NCBI GenBank assembly: GCA_964604635.1
Contig: CAZRZO010000005.1
Coordinates: forward strand, 1 to 59,446
Direction: 5' to 3'
DNA length: 59,446 nt
Origin: JAJZMY01 sp964604635
GTDB taxonomy: Archaea > Micrarchaeota > Micrarchaeia > Micrarchaeales > Micrarchaeaceae
Shown piece by piece: positions 1-7,335 of the stretch. A program made the translations under genes and the position numbers. The first letter of the stretch is position 1. Every line of letters starts with the position of its first letter. Under the pieces are notes generated by a model that saw only the letters and a program-made list of their open reading frames with translations, had not been told where the DNA came from and did not search any database.

Positions 1-232
1 CTTCTGATAGTTTATCATCAATTAATTTTGTTCTTGCAATAAAACCATAAGCACCATCAACAATAAATACTTCTTCAATATTATCAAGAGTTAGTAATTC
101 CTGCGCAATTTGCAGAGCATTGTTATTTTCATAAGGTTTAATAAAAAAAAATTCATTTGTTGTAAAATGTTTTTCGACTTCTTCTTTTTCAATATTTTTA
201 TTTTTTATTTTGACTATTGTTTTTTGATTCAT
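1..232 (-). CDS. Lrp/AsnC-type ligand-binding domain protein, partial
   Basis: The first 77 codons of a gene that runs off the left edge. It starts at an ATG at 230-232, preceded by GGTAAC. The visible protein has a basic beta strand, then a helix (ALQIAQELLTLDNIEEVFIV) and a strand-turn (DGAYGFIARTKL). This resembles the alpha-beta fold of Lrp/AsnC ligand-binding (RAM) domains, where a helix is followed by a V..V..tGeyD pattern. No helix-turn-helix precedes it, so it could be a stand-alone RAM-domain protein, although the C-terminus is not visible. The family call rests on pattern resemblance only. Confidence 0.5.
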   Translation of the reverse strand, partial: MNQKTIVKIKNKNIEKEEVEKHFTTNEFFFIKPYENNNALQIAQELLTLDNIEEVFIVDGAYGFIARTKLIDDKLSE

Positions 233-531
233 GTTACCAATTATATAGATTTAAATATATGTATGAATTTATTGTAGTGTCTGAGAATTAACAGGTGAAA
301 TAATCTTTTATTTTTAAAACAAAAAGATTTTATTTAAATAAACAAATGTTTACTTTAATATAAAACTCTTTATTTAGATATTTAGTAATAAGCAAAATGT
401 TTTTAAATTAATTCTTTATTTATTAAATAGTGGAATTGTATAAATTATATTATTTGTTAATTTACAATAATTATTTATAAGTTGGTATACAATACAATAA
501 TATAAAAAATACTTAATTTTAGGTGTATTAA

Positions 532-951
532 ATGAAAATAAATGAACTAAAAATTGGTACAAACAATGTAAATGTAAAAGCAAAAGTAATTCAAAAAGAT
601 GAACCACGAGAAGTAGTAACAAAATACGGAAAGAGATTAAATGTGGCTAGCATAAGTCTTGAAGACGAAACAGGCGTTATATCAATGTCTCTATGGGGCA
701 ATGATATTGATGAAGTAAATGTTGGAGATATGGTAGAAATTTCTAATGGTTATGTAAATGAATTTAGAGGCAACCCACAATTATCAACTGGAAAATTTGG
801 TAAAATAAATGTTGCTGGAAAATCAGAAGCAGACGAAGAACTAAAGGAAACTGAAAATCAAAGTGCAACAGAAGAAACTGAATCAGAAAATACTGAAACA
901 GAAGAAGCTGAAGCAGAAGACACTGAAACAGAAGAAACAACTGAAGAATAA
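532..951 (+). CDS. Single-stranded DNA-binding protein, one OB fold
   Basis: A 139-residue protein with one RPA-type OB fold (about residues 1-90), including SISLEDETGVISMSLWG and VGDMVEISNGYVNEFRG. A strongly acidic tail of about 45 residues follows, made of imperfect Glu/Thr repeats (ETESENTETEEAEAEDTETE). This layout matches archaeal short SSB/SOSS-B type proteins, which coat ssDNA and recruit partners through the tail. Start: the ATG at 532 has a GGTG ribosome-binding core at 522-525, 6 nt away. The gene has its own promoter region and ends in a hairpin that overlaps the stop codon. Replication neighbours (RFC-L, RecJ-like) support the role. Confidence 0.85.
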   Translation: MKINELKIGTNNVNVKAKVIQKDEPREVVTKYGKRLNVASISLEDETGVISMSLWGNDIDEVNVGDMVEISNGYVNEFRGNPQLSTGKFGKINVAGKSEADEELKETENQSATEETESENTETEEAEAEDTETEETTEE

Positions 952-985
952 TAGTTTTATACTATTATTCTGTTTTATTTTTTTA
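946..985 (+). terminator. Hairpin plus T-run at the end of the SSB gene
   Basis: A perfect 9-bp inverted repeat, GAATAATAG (946-954) and CTATTATTC (962-970), with a 7-nt loop is followed at once by a long T-rich tract. The left arm includes the TAA stop codon (949-951). It looks like an intrinsic terminator, although archaea mainly need the T-tract. Confidence 0.6.
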
Positions 986-1055
986 TTTTTTAAATTTTTT
1001 TTATATTAAATATAATTAATAAAAAAATTTATTTATTTAATTTTTGGTATAAACT

Positions 1056-1715
1056 ATGAAAATAAATAAATTATTTGATGGTGTATATTCAATAAATAAT
1101 AAATTATGTACAATAAACCTTGATGTAGGGAATAAAGTATATAATGAAGAATTAATCTGTTTTGATAATATTGAATATAGATTATGGAATCCTTATAGAA
1201 GCAAACTAGCTGCAGCTATTTTAAATAAACTTAAACTATTTGAAATTAAAAAACAACAAAAAATTCTTTATCTTGGTTCTGCTACAGGTACAACAGTTAG
1301 TCATGTGAGCGATATTATTGGTAATGAAAGCATTATTTTTTGTATTGAGTTCTCTGAAAGAAATATGCGACAATTTCTTAATTTCTGTGAAAATAGAGAA
1401 AATATAGTACCACTTCTTTCAGATGCACGATACCCTGATAAATATAGTGATATAGTAGAAGAATGTGATGTATTATACCAAGATGTATCATCAAAAGATC
1501 AAGCAGATATATTAAATAAAAATTCAAAATTTCTTAAAAAAGGAGGTATTGCATATTTTATAATAAAATCTCAGAGTATTGATATTTCAAAAAATCCAAA
1601 AATTGTTTTTGATAATGAATTAGATAAAATTAAAAATAATTTTGAGATATTAGAAAAAATAGACATAGAACCATATGATAAGAAACATTTATTTGTTGTT
1701 CTTAGAAAAATATAG
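1056..1715 (+). CDS. flpA: Fibrillarin-like rRNA/tRNA 2'-O-methyltransferase
   Basis: Fibrillarin is the SAM-dependent methyltransferase of archaeal box C/D sRNPs and methylates ribose 2'-OH groups of rRNA and tRNA. The 219-residue protein has the usual family length. Motif I reads YLGSATGTTVSHVSDI, followed by an acidic end of strand 2 (CIEFSERNMRQ), LLSDARYPDKY, and DVLYQDVSSKDQADI with the motif IV aspartate. FLKKGGIAYFIIKSQSID is the catalytic-Lys region. Start: the ATG at 1056 follows GGTA with 6-nt spacing. The usual partner Nop5 is not in this window. The call is secure. Confidence 0.95.
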   Translation: MKINKLFDGVYSINNKLCTINLDVGNKVYNEELICFDNIEYRLWNPYRSKLAAAILNKLKLFEIKKQQKILYLGSATGTTVSHVSDIIGNESIIFCIEFSERNMRQFLNFCENRENIVPLLSDARYPDKYSDIVEECDVLYQDVSSKDQADILNKNSKFLKKGGIAYFIIKSQSIDISKNPKIVFDNELDKIKNNFEILEKIDIEPYDKKHLFVVLRKI

Positions 1716-1734
1716 AATATTTTTATGTTAATTA

Positions 1735-2166
1735 TTAAATCTTTTGTAATTCTAAAAATTTCTTATCTAAAAATAAATTAATATTATTATCAACAATTAC
1801 TATTTTTTCATTAGTTCTACTAACAGAGGTAAATGTTATACTATTAAAATAAATTTTTAATTTATTAACTTTATCATGCAATCCAATTAATTTCATTGAT
1901 TTTACTTTATATATATTATTTATTTGATTTATAATAAGTTTTGAATCAGAATAAACATTTACTCTAATTTTAGGATCTAAATTTTTATTGCACCACTCCA
2001 ATGAAATAATTACAGCAATATACTCAGCATAATTATTTGTATTAATATTATTATAATTTAGAAGAGATTTGATTAAAATATTATTTTTATATATACTAGA
2101 CCCAGAAGCACTTTGACCTGGGTTTCCTCTAGCAGCACCATCAGTATAAATATCAAAAAGTTCCAT
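1735..2166 (-). CDS. rnhA: Ribonuclease HI
   Basis: A 143-residue RNase H-fold nuclease that cleaves RNA in RNA-DNA hybrids. The four metal-binding acids are visible: D9 in YTDGAARGNPG, E48 in NYAEYIAV, D74 in VYSDSKLIINQI, and D126 near the C-terminus in IVIVDNNIN. It is a compact type without an N-terminal hybrid-binding domain. The gene converges with fibrillarin, about 20 nt between stops, and sits in a replication/repair neighbourhood. The C-terminal part is poorly conserved (RTNEKIVIVD replaces the usual RxxNxxAD), but the last acid is kept, so activity is likely. Confidence 0.85.
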   Translation of the reverse strand: MELFDIYTDGAARGNPGQSASGSSIYKNNILIKSLLNYNNINTNNYAEYIAVIISLEWCNKNLDPKIRVNVYSDSKLIINQINNIYKVKSMKLIGLHDKVNKLKIYFNSITFTSVSRTNEKIVIVDNNINLFLDKKFLELQKI

Positions 2167-2281
2167 AAAATCAATTAAAAGTATTTAATAAATTATAATT
2201 ACTATATTATTATTTATTTGATTGTTTTGATTATTTTATAATATAAACAAATAACCAGTATATTAAATAGTAGTTGAGTTT

Positions 2282-3514
2282 ATGAAAGACATTAATAAAT
2301 TTTATATATTAGATTCAATTAGTGATATTATTGGCAATGAAGCAGTAATAGGAACAATGAGATTATTTGCAGGAGATATAAACCAAAAAACAAAAAAGCG
2401 CCCATTATTACTTTCAGGTCCTCCTGGAACTGGAAAAACAAAGAGTGTACATTTATTAGCAAAACAATATAATTGGAATTTAATTGAATTAAATGCTAGT
2501 GATTATAGAAATTCAGAAGCAATAAGTAAATTAGTAATAGCTGCGAATACACGAAGTATTTTCGGAAAAATAAATTTAATATTTTTTGATGAAATAGATG
2601 AATTAATTCCAAAATTTGATAATGGTGCTGCACCTGAATTAATTAAATTAATTAATCATTCAAAAATGCCAATTATATTTACTGCAAATGATAGGTGGAA
2701 TAAAAATATTAGTTTTTTAAGAACTAAAACAGAAGCACTTGAATTTAAAAAATTAACTGAAAAAGAAATAATAAGAGTATTGGAAAAAATAGTAAATAGA
2801 TTAGAATTAAAAAAAGAATTTGATATAGATAAAGAAACATTTGATTATATCTCAAAAATATCAAATGGTGATGCAAGAAGTGCAATAAATGATTTATTTA
2901 CTTTACTTGGTTTACCTAAAAATATGGTTTGTAATATTGGATTAAGAGATAAAAAAAGTAATATATTTGAAGTTCTTGATAAAATATTCTTTTCAAATAC
3001 ACTTACAGCACCATTAATAGCAATATCAAAAATTAATATAGATAATAATATGTTAATAAATTGGATTGAACAAAACATACCTAATAAATATATAAATAAT
3101 GAAGATAGATATAATGCTTTTAATATGTTATCAAAAGCAAGTATTTTTTATTCTAGGGCAATGAGATCTAGATATTTTACTTATTGGAAATATATGACTA
3201 TATTTATGTCATCAGGAATTGCATTATCAAAAAAGCAATATCCTTCAGTAATTAAAAGATATGAATTTCCAAAATTAATATTAGAACTATCTAGTTCAAA
3301 AAAAGAAAGAAATATTAAATATGTAATTGCTGAAAAATTGAAAAAAAGAATTCATTTAAATAAAAAAAGAATTATGAATGAGGAAATAGGATTAATTGCA
3401 CAAATTATTAATAGTTATGAAAATAAATCAGAAATGGTTGAATTTCTTACAAATAAATTAAAATTAGATCAAAAAGAAATTAAATGGCTTAAAGAATATG
3501 AAGAAAAACATTAA
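2282..3514 (+). CDS. rfcL: Replication factor C large subunit
   Basis: Clamp-loader large subunit (410 residues), which with RFC small subunits loads PCNA onto primed DNA. Near the N-terminus are PLLLSGPPGTGKTKS (Walker A), LIELNASDYRN and LIFFDEIDEL (Walker B, DEID instead of DEAD). The sensor-1 region IIFTANDRW and SNGDARSAIND in the lid domain follow, and then a C-terminal collar of about 180 residues ending in a Lys/Glu-rich stretch. No clear PIP box is seen at the end, a difference from many archaeal RfcL proteins. The small subunit is encoded 12 kb away (15617-17746). Confidence 0.92.
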   Translation: MKDINKFYILDSISDIIGNEAVIGTMRLFAGDINQKTKKRPLLLSGPPGTGKTKSVHLLAKQYNWNLIELNASDYRNSEAISKLVIAANTRSIFGKINLIFFDEIDELIPKFDNGAAPELIKLINHSKMPIIFTANDRWNKNISFLRTKTEALEFKKLTEKEIIRVLEKIVNRLELKKEFDIDKETFDYISKISNGDARSAINDLFTLLGLPKNMVCNIGLRDKKSNIFEVLDKIFFSNTLTAPLIAISKINIDNNMLINWIEQNIPNKYINNEDRYNAFNMLSKASIFYSRAMRSRYFTYWKYMTIFMSSGIALSKKQYPSVIKRYEFPKLILELSSSKKERNIKYVIAEKLKKRIHLNKKRIMNEEIGLIAQIINSYENKSEMVEFLTNKLKLDQKEIKWLKEYEEKH

Positions 3515-3596
3515 GACTATTATGATTTTTTAATTTTAATATTTATAAATTAAAACAAAATAAAAATATTAATTATATTTTTCTACTTTTTAATTA

Positions 3597-5003
3597 CTAA
3601 TCAAAATTGCATTTTTCTAGTTCTTTTATTAAATTTAATATAATATTATTAGTAATTTTTTTATCTACTAATTTTATTTTTATGCTTGCTGCTTCACTAT
3701 GTCCTCCATAAGATTCAATATATTCAGAGGATTCTTTTAGTTCTTTTAAAATTTCTAGTAATTTAATAGAATTTGAAATATTTTTACAAATTCTTATTGA
3801 AATAAATTTACCATAATATACAATTGTTATTAATTTATTATGTTCTTGGGAAATTATATCATGAATTTTTGAACTATATCGCCCAGGAAGAATATATTCA
3901 TTATTTTTTTCTTCTTTAGTTGTTTCAAAATCTAAAGAACAAATATATAAATCATTTTTATGAAATGTTTTAATATGTTGTAGACCTTTTTCAAGTTGTT
4001 CATCTATTACATTTTGAGCATGTATAAAGATTTCTTGTTTTTTCTTTTCATCATTAATTATTTTATAAATTTCACTTAAACTTAAATTATTATATGTTCT
4101 AGTTCCTGTTAAGAAATCAAGAATTAATGACATTTTAGTCACATTATCACTATTAATTGCATAAATACTATGATCACTAAATAATGAAGCTTCTTTAAAA
4201 ATATCAATATTTTTACGTGTTATTAAAGAAGAAAACATGTATGAAATTAATCCAGCAGTAATATTTGCATCACCACCAAATCGCCATGAATTTATATAAT
4301 AAGTTAATGTTTCAAATATCTTAAATTCATCATATTGATGATGATCAATCCAAATTAATTTATAATTATTATTAATATCAATTACTTGATCTATGCTTTT
4401 TAATGCAGAACCAAAATCAATAATAAATAATAAAGGTTTTTCTACTGTTGTATAATTATTAAAAAGTAAATTATCATTTAAAAAAGATTCAACATCATAA
4501 ATAATTGTTCTTTGTATTTCCCAAAATATGTTTTTATTTTGAAAAAGATTATTTTGTAATTCTTTAACTGCAGTATATAATGAAAGAGCACCACCAATAC
4601 CATCACCATCATTGTGAAATCTTATAATTATTGGCGCACCAGTTATAAAAGTTTTAAGAAATTCAATTAAAGCCTTTGTTAAAATTTCAATTATTTTATT
4701 TAATATATTAATAGGAATTTGATTTTTTAGATTTTTTAATAAATTTAGTTTGTTTTGTTCAAATTCAATAGTTCTCAGTAATTTAGAAATATATTCATCT
4801 AAAATTTTATTAAATTCTTCTTTTGTTAATCTTTGAATAACCTTAATATTATTAGATATCAGATTAGAATCAGTTATTTCATCAAATGTAATTTTATCAT
4901 AAATAGAAAGATTTTGATTTGTTTTTATTGTTACTGTTTTATCTGAAAAAATAGTATAAGTATTATTATAATATTTTGCTGATGTAACAATACCTTCTAA
5001 CAT
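3597..5003 (-). CDS. DHH-family single-strand exonuclease, RecJ/GAN-like
   Basis: A 468-residue DHH-family phosphoesterase. An N-terminal OB-like segment (1-60) and a helical linker precede the DHH domain: motif I is H130-N-D-G-D-G, a later strand is LLFIIDFGS, and motif III is WIDHHQ. The C-terminal DHHA1 domain has YGGHSEAASIKIK. Length and layout match the archaeal RecJ homologues that bind the GINS/MCM replisome (GAN in Thermococcus, related to Cdc45). All metal ligands of motifs I and III are present, so it should be catalytic. Start: ATG after GGTA with 5-nt spacing. Its position near RFC-L, SSB and RNase HI fits a lagging-strand or repair role. Confidence 0.82.
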   Translation of the reverse strand: MLEGIVTSAKYYNNTYTIFSDKTVTIKTNQNLSIYDKITFDEITDSNLISNNIKVIQRLTKEEFNKILDEYISKLLRTIEFEQNKLNLLKNLKNQIPINILNKIIEILTKALIEFLKTFITGAPIIIRFHNDGDGIGGALSLYTAVKELQNNLFQNKNIFWEIQRTIIYDVESFLNDNLLFNNYTTVEKPLLFIIDFGSALKSIDQVIDINNNYKLIWIDHHQYDEFKIFETLTYYINSWRFGGDANITAGLISYMFSSLITRKNIDIFKEASLFSDHSIYAINSDNVTKMSLILDFLTGTRTYNNLSLSEIYKIINDEKKKQEIFIHAQNVIDEQLEKGLQHIKTFHKNDLYICSLDFETTKEEKNNEYILPGRYSSKIHDIISQEHNKLITIVYYGKFISIRICKNISNSIKLLEILKELKESSEYIESYGGHSEAASIKIKLVDKKITNNIILNLIKELEKCNFD

Positions 5004-5094
5004 TTAATTACCTTATAATTAATTTAAATTTTATTATTATAGTAATAGATTTTATTAAAGATTTAAAAGTAAAGCAGTAAGATATAAACTATTT

Positions 5095-6192
5095 CTAATT
5101 TAACTTATGTTTTAAATCATTATAAACCATTAAAATTTTATTTGTTAATTCTTTATTTGTTATTAATTTTGGACCTATTCCTTGTTTTGAAACAATAATA
5201 GTTCTTATTTTCAAATTTTTATTATTTTTAAGTATTTCAATTATTTCATCAACATGAGTATTTGTTGTGATTATATGTGCATTTGGACCTGCATCAAAAG
5301 TATATGCAGCAATTGTTTTATTATTCTGTTTATTGAGATCTAAAATATTATATATTATTTCTTTTGAATTATCATTTAAATAAATTATTGGGGGCCATGT
5401 ATCTAACATAACAGCATGTAAACTATCACTATCTTGCATTATAATTTGTGCCATTGCTTCAAAATTTTTATTTTGTATTGCTTTTCTTAATTGTGGATTT
5501 TGTTGATTTTCAACAAAATTAAGTCGTTCTTTATATAATGCACTTGTTTTTACTGTTGCTATATGCCCAATACTTGATGAAACTTTTTTTTCTTCTGCAT
5601 TTACTACAACAATAATATCTCTTAATTCAGGCCAAAAAGATTCTTTTTGCAATTGAACAGAATAAGAATCAGATCCATCTTCTTTTAAACCTTTTTTCCA
5701 TTCTACTATACCACCATAAATACTTCTACATCCACTCCCACTTATTTTTCTTGACATTATGGATATTTCATCTTCTTTTAAATGTAAATTTAATGCAGAT
5801 GCTAAAACATAAGATAATGCAATTGCACCAGATGCACTCGAAGCAATACCAGCAGAAGTTGGAAATGAATTTTCAGAATAAATTAAACAATTTACATCTT
5901 TATCAAGATTTGCTTTTTGTTTCATTTCATCTAAAATTTTCCTAATAAATTTTAATTTTTCAGGTATTACTGAATCATAAATATTTTGAAGTTCATTATT
6001 AATATATAAATAATCAGTATCAAGATCTTTTGAAAATAAAATACCTGTTTTTGTACTAACATTTTCATCCAAAGTCATACTTATACTACTATTATTTGGG
6101 AGATTTAATTGTGAATTTCTTCGCCCCCAATATTTAGTAAATGCAATATTAGAAGAAGCTTGGGCAATAAAAATTTTATTTAATTCAACCAT
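5095..6192 (-). CDS. mvaD: Diphosphomevalonate decarboxylase family protein
   Basis: GHMP-kinase fold enzyme of the mevalonate route to isoprenoid (archaeal lipid) precursors. The N-terminal motif ASSNIAFTKYWGRR matches the family NIAxxKYWGKR. The phosphate-binding loop PTSAGIASSASGAIAL, SGSGCRSIYGGIVEWKKG and the catalytic-Asp motif YTFDAGPNAH are all present. Keeping that Asp favours a real decarboxylase over mevalonate 3-kinase, where it is changed; I cannot tell the mono- from the diphosphate substrate. I chose the ATG at 6190-6192 (365 aa), preceded by GTGGGATTA; a GTG 9 nt further upstream is possible. Confidence 0.88.
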   Translation of the reverse strand: MVELNKIFIAQASSNIAFTKYWGRRNSQLNLPNNSSISMTLDENVSTKTGILFSKDLDTDYLYINNELQNIYDSVIPEKLKFIRKILDEMKQKANLDKDVNCLIYSENSFPTSAGIASSASGAIALSYVLASALNLHLKEDEISIMSRKISGSGCRSIYGGIVEWKKGLKEDGSDSYSVQLQKESFWPELRDIIVVVNAEEKKVSSSIGHIATVKTSALYKERLNFVENQQNPQLRKAIQNKNFEAMAQIIMQDSDSLHAVMLDTWPPIIYLNDNSKEIIYNILDLNKQNNKTIAAYTFDAGPNAHIITTNTHVDEIIEILKNNKNLKIRTIIVSKQGIGPKLITNKELTNKILMVYNDLKHKLN

Positions 6193-6418
6193 TAATCCCA
6201 CTTATTATAATATAATATTTTTTATATTTGTAAAAATTTAAAGATTTTTATGTTTATCTACAAATTACTATTGTATTATTTAAATTCATAAATATAAAAC
6301 TTAATAATAATATTATTATCATTATTTTATTATAACAAATCTTTGTTTTGCATTTATTTAAATTTTCTCATTTGAACTTATAAATACAAAATATTGTTTT
6401 TAAAACAGAACTAACAAT

Positions 6419-6473
6419 ATATTTAATAGAAAGATATATAAATTTTGCTAAAAAAATATACTTTATCATCAAC
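6419..6473 (+). repeat. 55-bp direct repeat, left copy (gap flank)
   Basis: This sequence is identical to 6574-6628 on the other side of the N run. Exact flanking identity up to the gap edge is what a scaffolder leaves when two overlapping contigs are joined by 100 Ns. It is probably not a biological duplication. Confidence 0.85.
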
Positions 6474-6573
6474 NNNNNNNNNNNNNNNNNNNNNNNNNNN
6501 NNNNNNNNNNNNNNNNNNNNNNNNNNNNNNNNNNNNNNNNNNNNNNNNNNNNNNNNNNNNNNNNNNNNNNNNN
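6474..6573. other. Assembly gap, 100 N
   Basis: Exactly 100 Ns, a standard placeholder for a gap of unknown size. See the identical 55-bp flanks. Confidence 0.99.
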
Positions 6574-6628
6574 ATATTTAATAGAAAGATATATAAATTT
6601 TGCTAAAAAAATATACTTTATCATCAAC
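6574..6628 (+). repeat. 55-bp direct repeat, right copy (gap flank)
   Basis: Exact copy of 6419-6473. It contains a TATA-like element GATATATAAA (6588-6597) that could drive the small transcript proposed just downstream. Confidence 0.85.
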
Positions 6629-6672
6629 AACCCAACCCTCAGCGCATGTGAATAATACATGCGCCTTTTTCT
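6617..6672 (+). ncRNA. Candidate small RNA ending in a strong hairpin and T-run
   Basis: In an otherwise AT-only stretch lies a C-rich segment (AACCCAACCCTC) and then a perfect 8-bp stem, GCGCATGT (6642-6649) and ACATGCGC (6657-6664), with a 7-nt loop and CTTTTT after it. A TATA-like box lies about 25 nt upstream of the proposed 5' end. It has no ORF and no C/D, H/ACA or tRNA fold that I recognise. It may be a short noncoding RNA or only a terminator. The call is tentative. Confidence 0.35.
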
Positions 6673-6788
6673 ATTTAATAAATTAAAAATATTAAATGAT
6701 ATTAAGTATCATATACTTAAAAAGATACAATATTTTAAAATAAATATATTAAAATCTAAAGTTAATAAACATTATAAAAAAAGTTAAA

Positions 6789-7040
6789 TTAAATTAAACT
6801 TTCTTCAATAACTTCAACTTCACTAACTTCTTTTATTGATTTTATTTTATCTTCTATTTGAGAAGATGTTGTTTCAGAATCATTATACCTAAAAAATAGC
6901 TTTAATACTTTAATTCCAAAACCTATTTCTTCAATTTCAATTTTATTAGGAGAAATAGACTCCTTAGCAATATCAATTAATTTATTGACATCAATATTAT
7001 CTACTGGATATACTCTAAATAAAATACCTACATCTGACAT
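6789..7040 (-). CDS. ef1b: Elongation factor 1-beta (aEF1B)
   Basis: An 83-residue archaeal guanine-exchange factor that recycles aEF1A-GDP. It matches the short archaeal form: a GILFRVYPVD start, IEEIGFGIKVLKLFF in the centre (the family's IAFGLKAL region) and the closing KSIKEVSEVEVIEESLI. No eukaryotic-type N-terminal extension exists. The gene lies 23 nt downstream of a zinc-ribbon gene on the same strand, a pairing common in archaea, so the two are probably co-transcribed. Confidence 0.93.
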   Translation of the reverse strand: MSDVGILFRVYPVDNIDVNKLIDIAKESISPNKIEIEEIGFGIKVLKLFFRYNDSETTSSQIEDKIKSIKEVSEVEVIEESLI

Positions 7041-7063
7041 ATTATCAATTGTTTTTATATTAA

Positions 7064-7234
7064 TTATGGACCTTCAAATCCACATTCCTCACATCTATAA
7101 GAATTAAAAATTTCTTTGCAGTGATTGCATCTTATAATTATTGTTTTTGCACAATTTGGGCATTTGAATTCAGTATATTTATTATCTAATCTTCCGCATG
7201 AAACACAAAATTTTCCTGGTAAAATATAAATCAC
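7064..7234 (-). CDS. Small zinc-ribbon protein, aEF1B partner
   Basis: A 56-residue protein too short for most ORF callers. It has four CxxC knuckles (FCVSCG, FKCPNCA, RCNHCK, YRCEECG) and the family-typical ending CGFEGP, like the archaeal HVO_2753-type zinc-finger proteins usually encoded directly before ef1b, as here. Its function is unclear. The start is ambiguous: a GTG at 7232-7234 opens the frame, but that GTG is part of an AAGGTGAT ribosome-binding-like sequence. An in-frame ATT at 7223-7225, 6 nt downstream, would fit the spacing used by other genes here. Confidence 0.85.
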   Translation of the reverse strand: MIYILPGKFCVSCGRLDNKYTEFKCPNCAKTIIIRCNHCKEIFNSYRCEECGFEGP

Positions 7235-7335
7235 CTTTTTAGTATTAAAATTAATAACAAATTAATATTATTAGTTTAATTTACAAATATATAAAAATAT
7301 AGTATAAATAATAAAATTTATAAAAATGAGATATT

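Larger units (their letters stand above)
6193..6788. other. Intergenic region with a scaffold gap
   Basis: About 600 bp without a protein gene. It contains very AT-rich sequence, a 100-N gap (6474-6573) flanked by the same 55 bp on both sides, and a GC-rich hairpin with a T-run (6642-6670). The rest (6671-6788) is plain AT-rich sequence. After removal of Ns and one repeat copy the region would be about 440 bp. Confidence 0.8.

Noticed and set aside
6419..6628. Insertion-sequence target duplication
   Set aside because: 55 bp is too long for a target-site duplication and 100 Ns is a placeholder; a contig overlap explains it.
6600..6670. Minus-strand C/D box sRNA (TGATGA and CTGA near the hairpin)
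   Set aside because: The order is CTGA then TGATGA with 12 nt between, and no terminal C and D boxes or closing stem are found.
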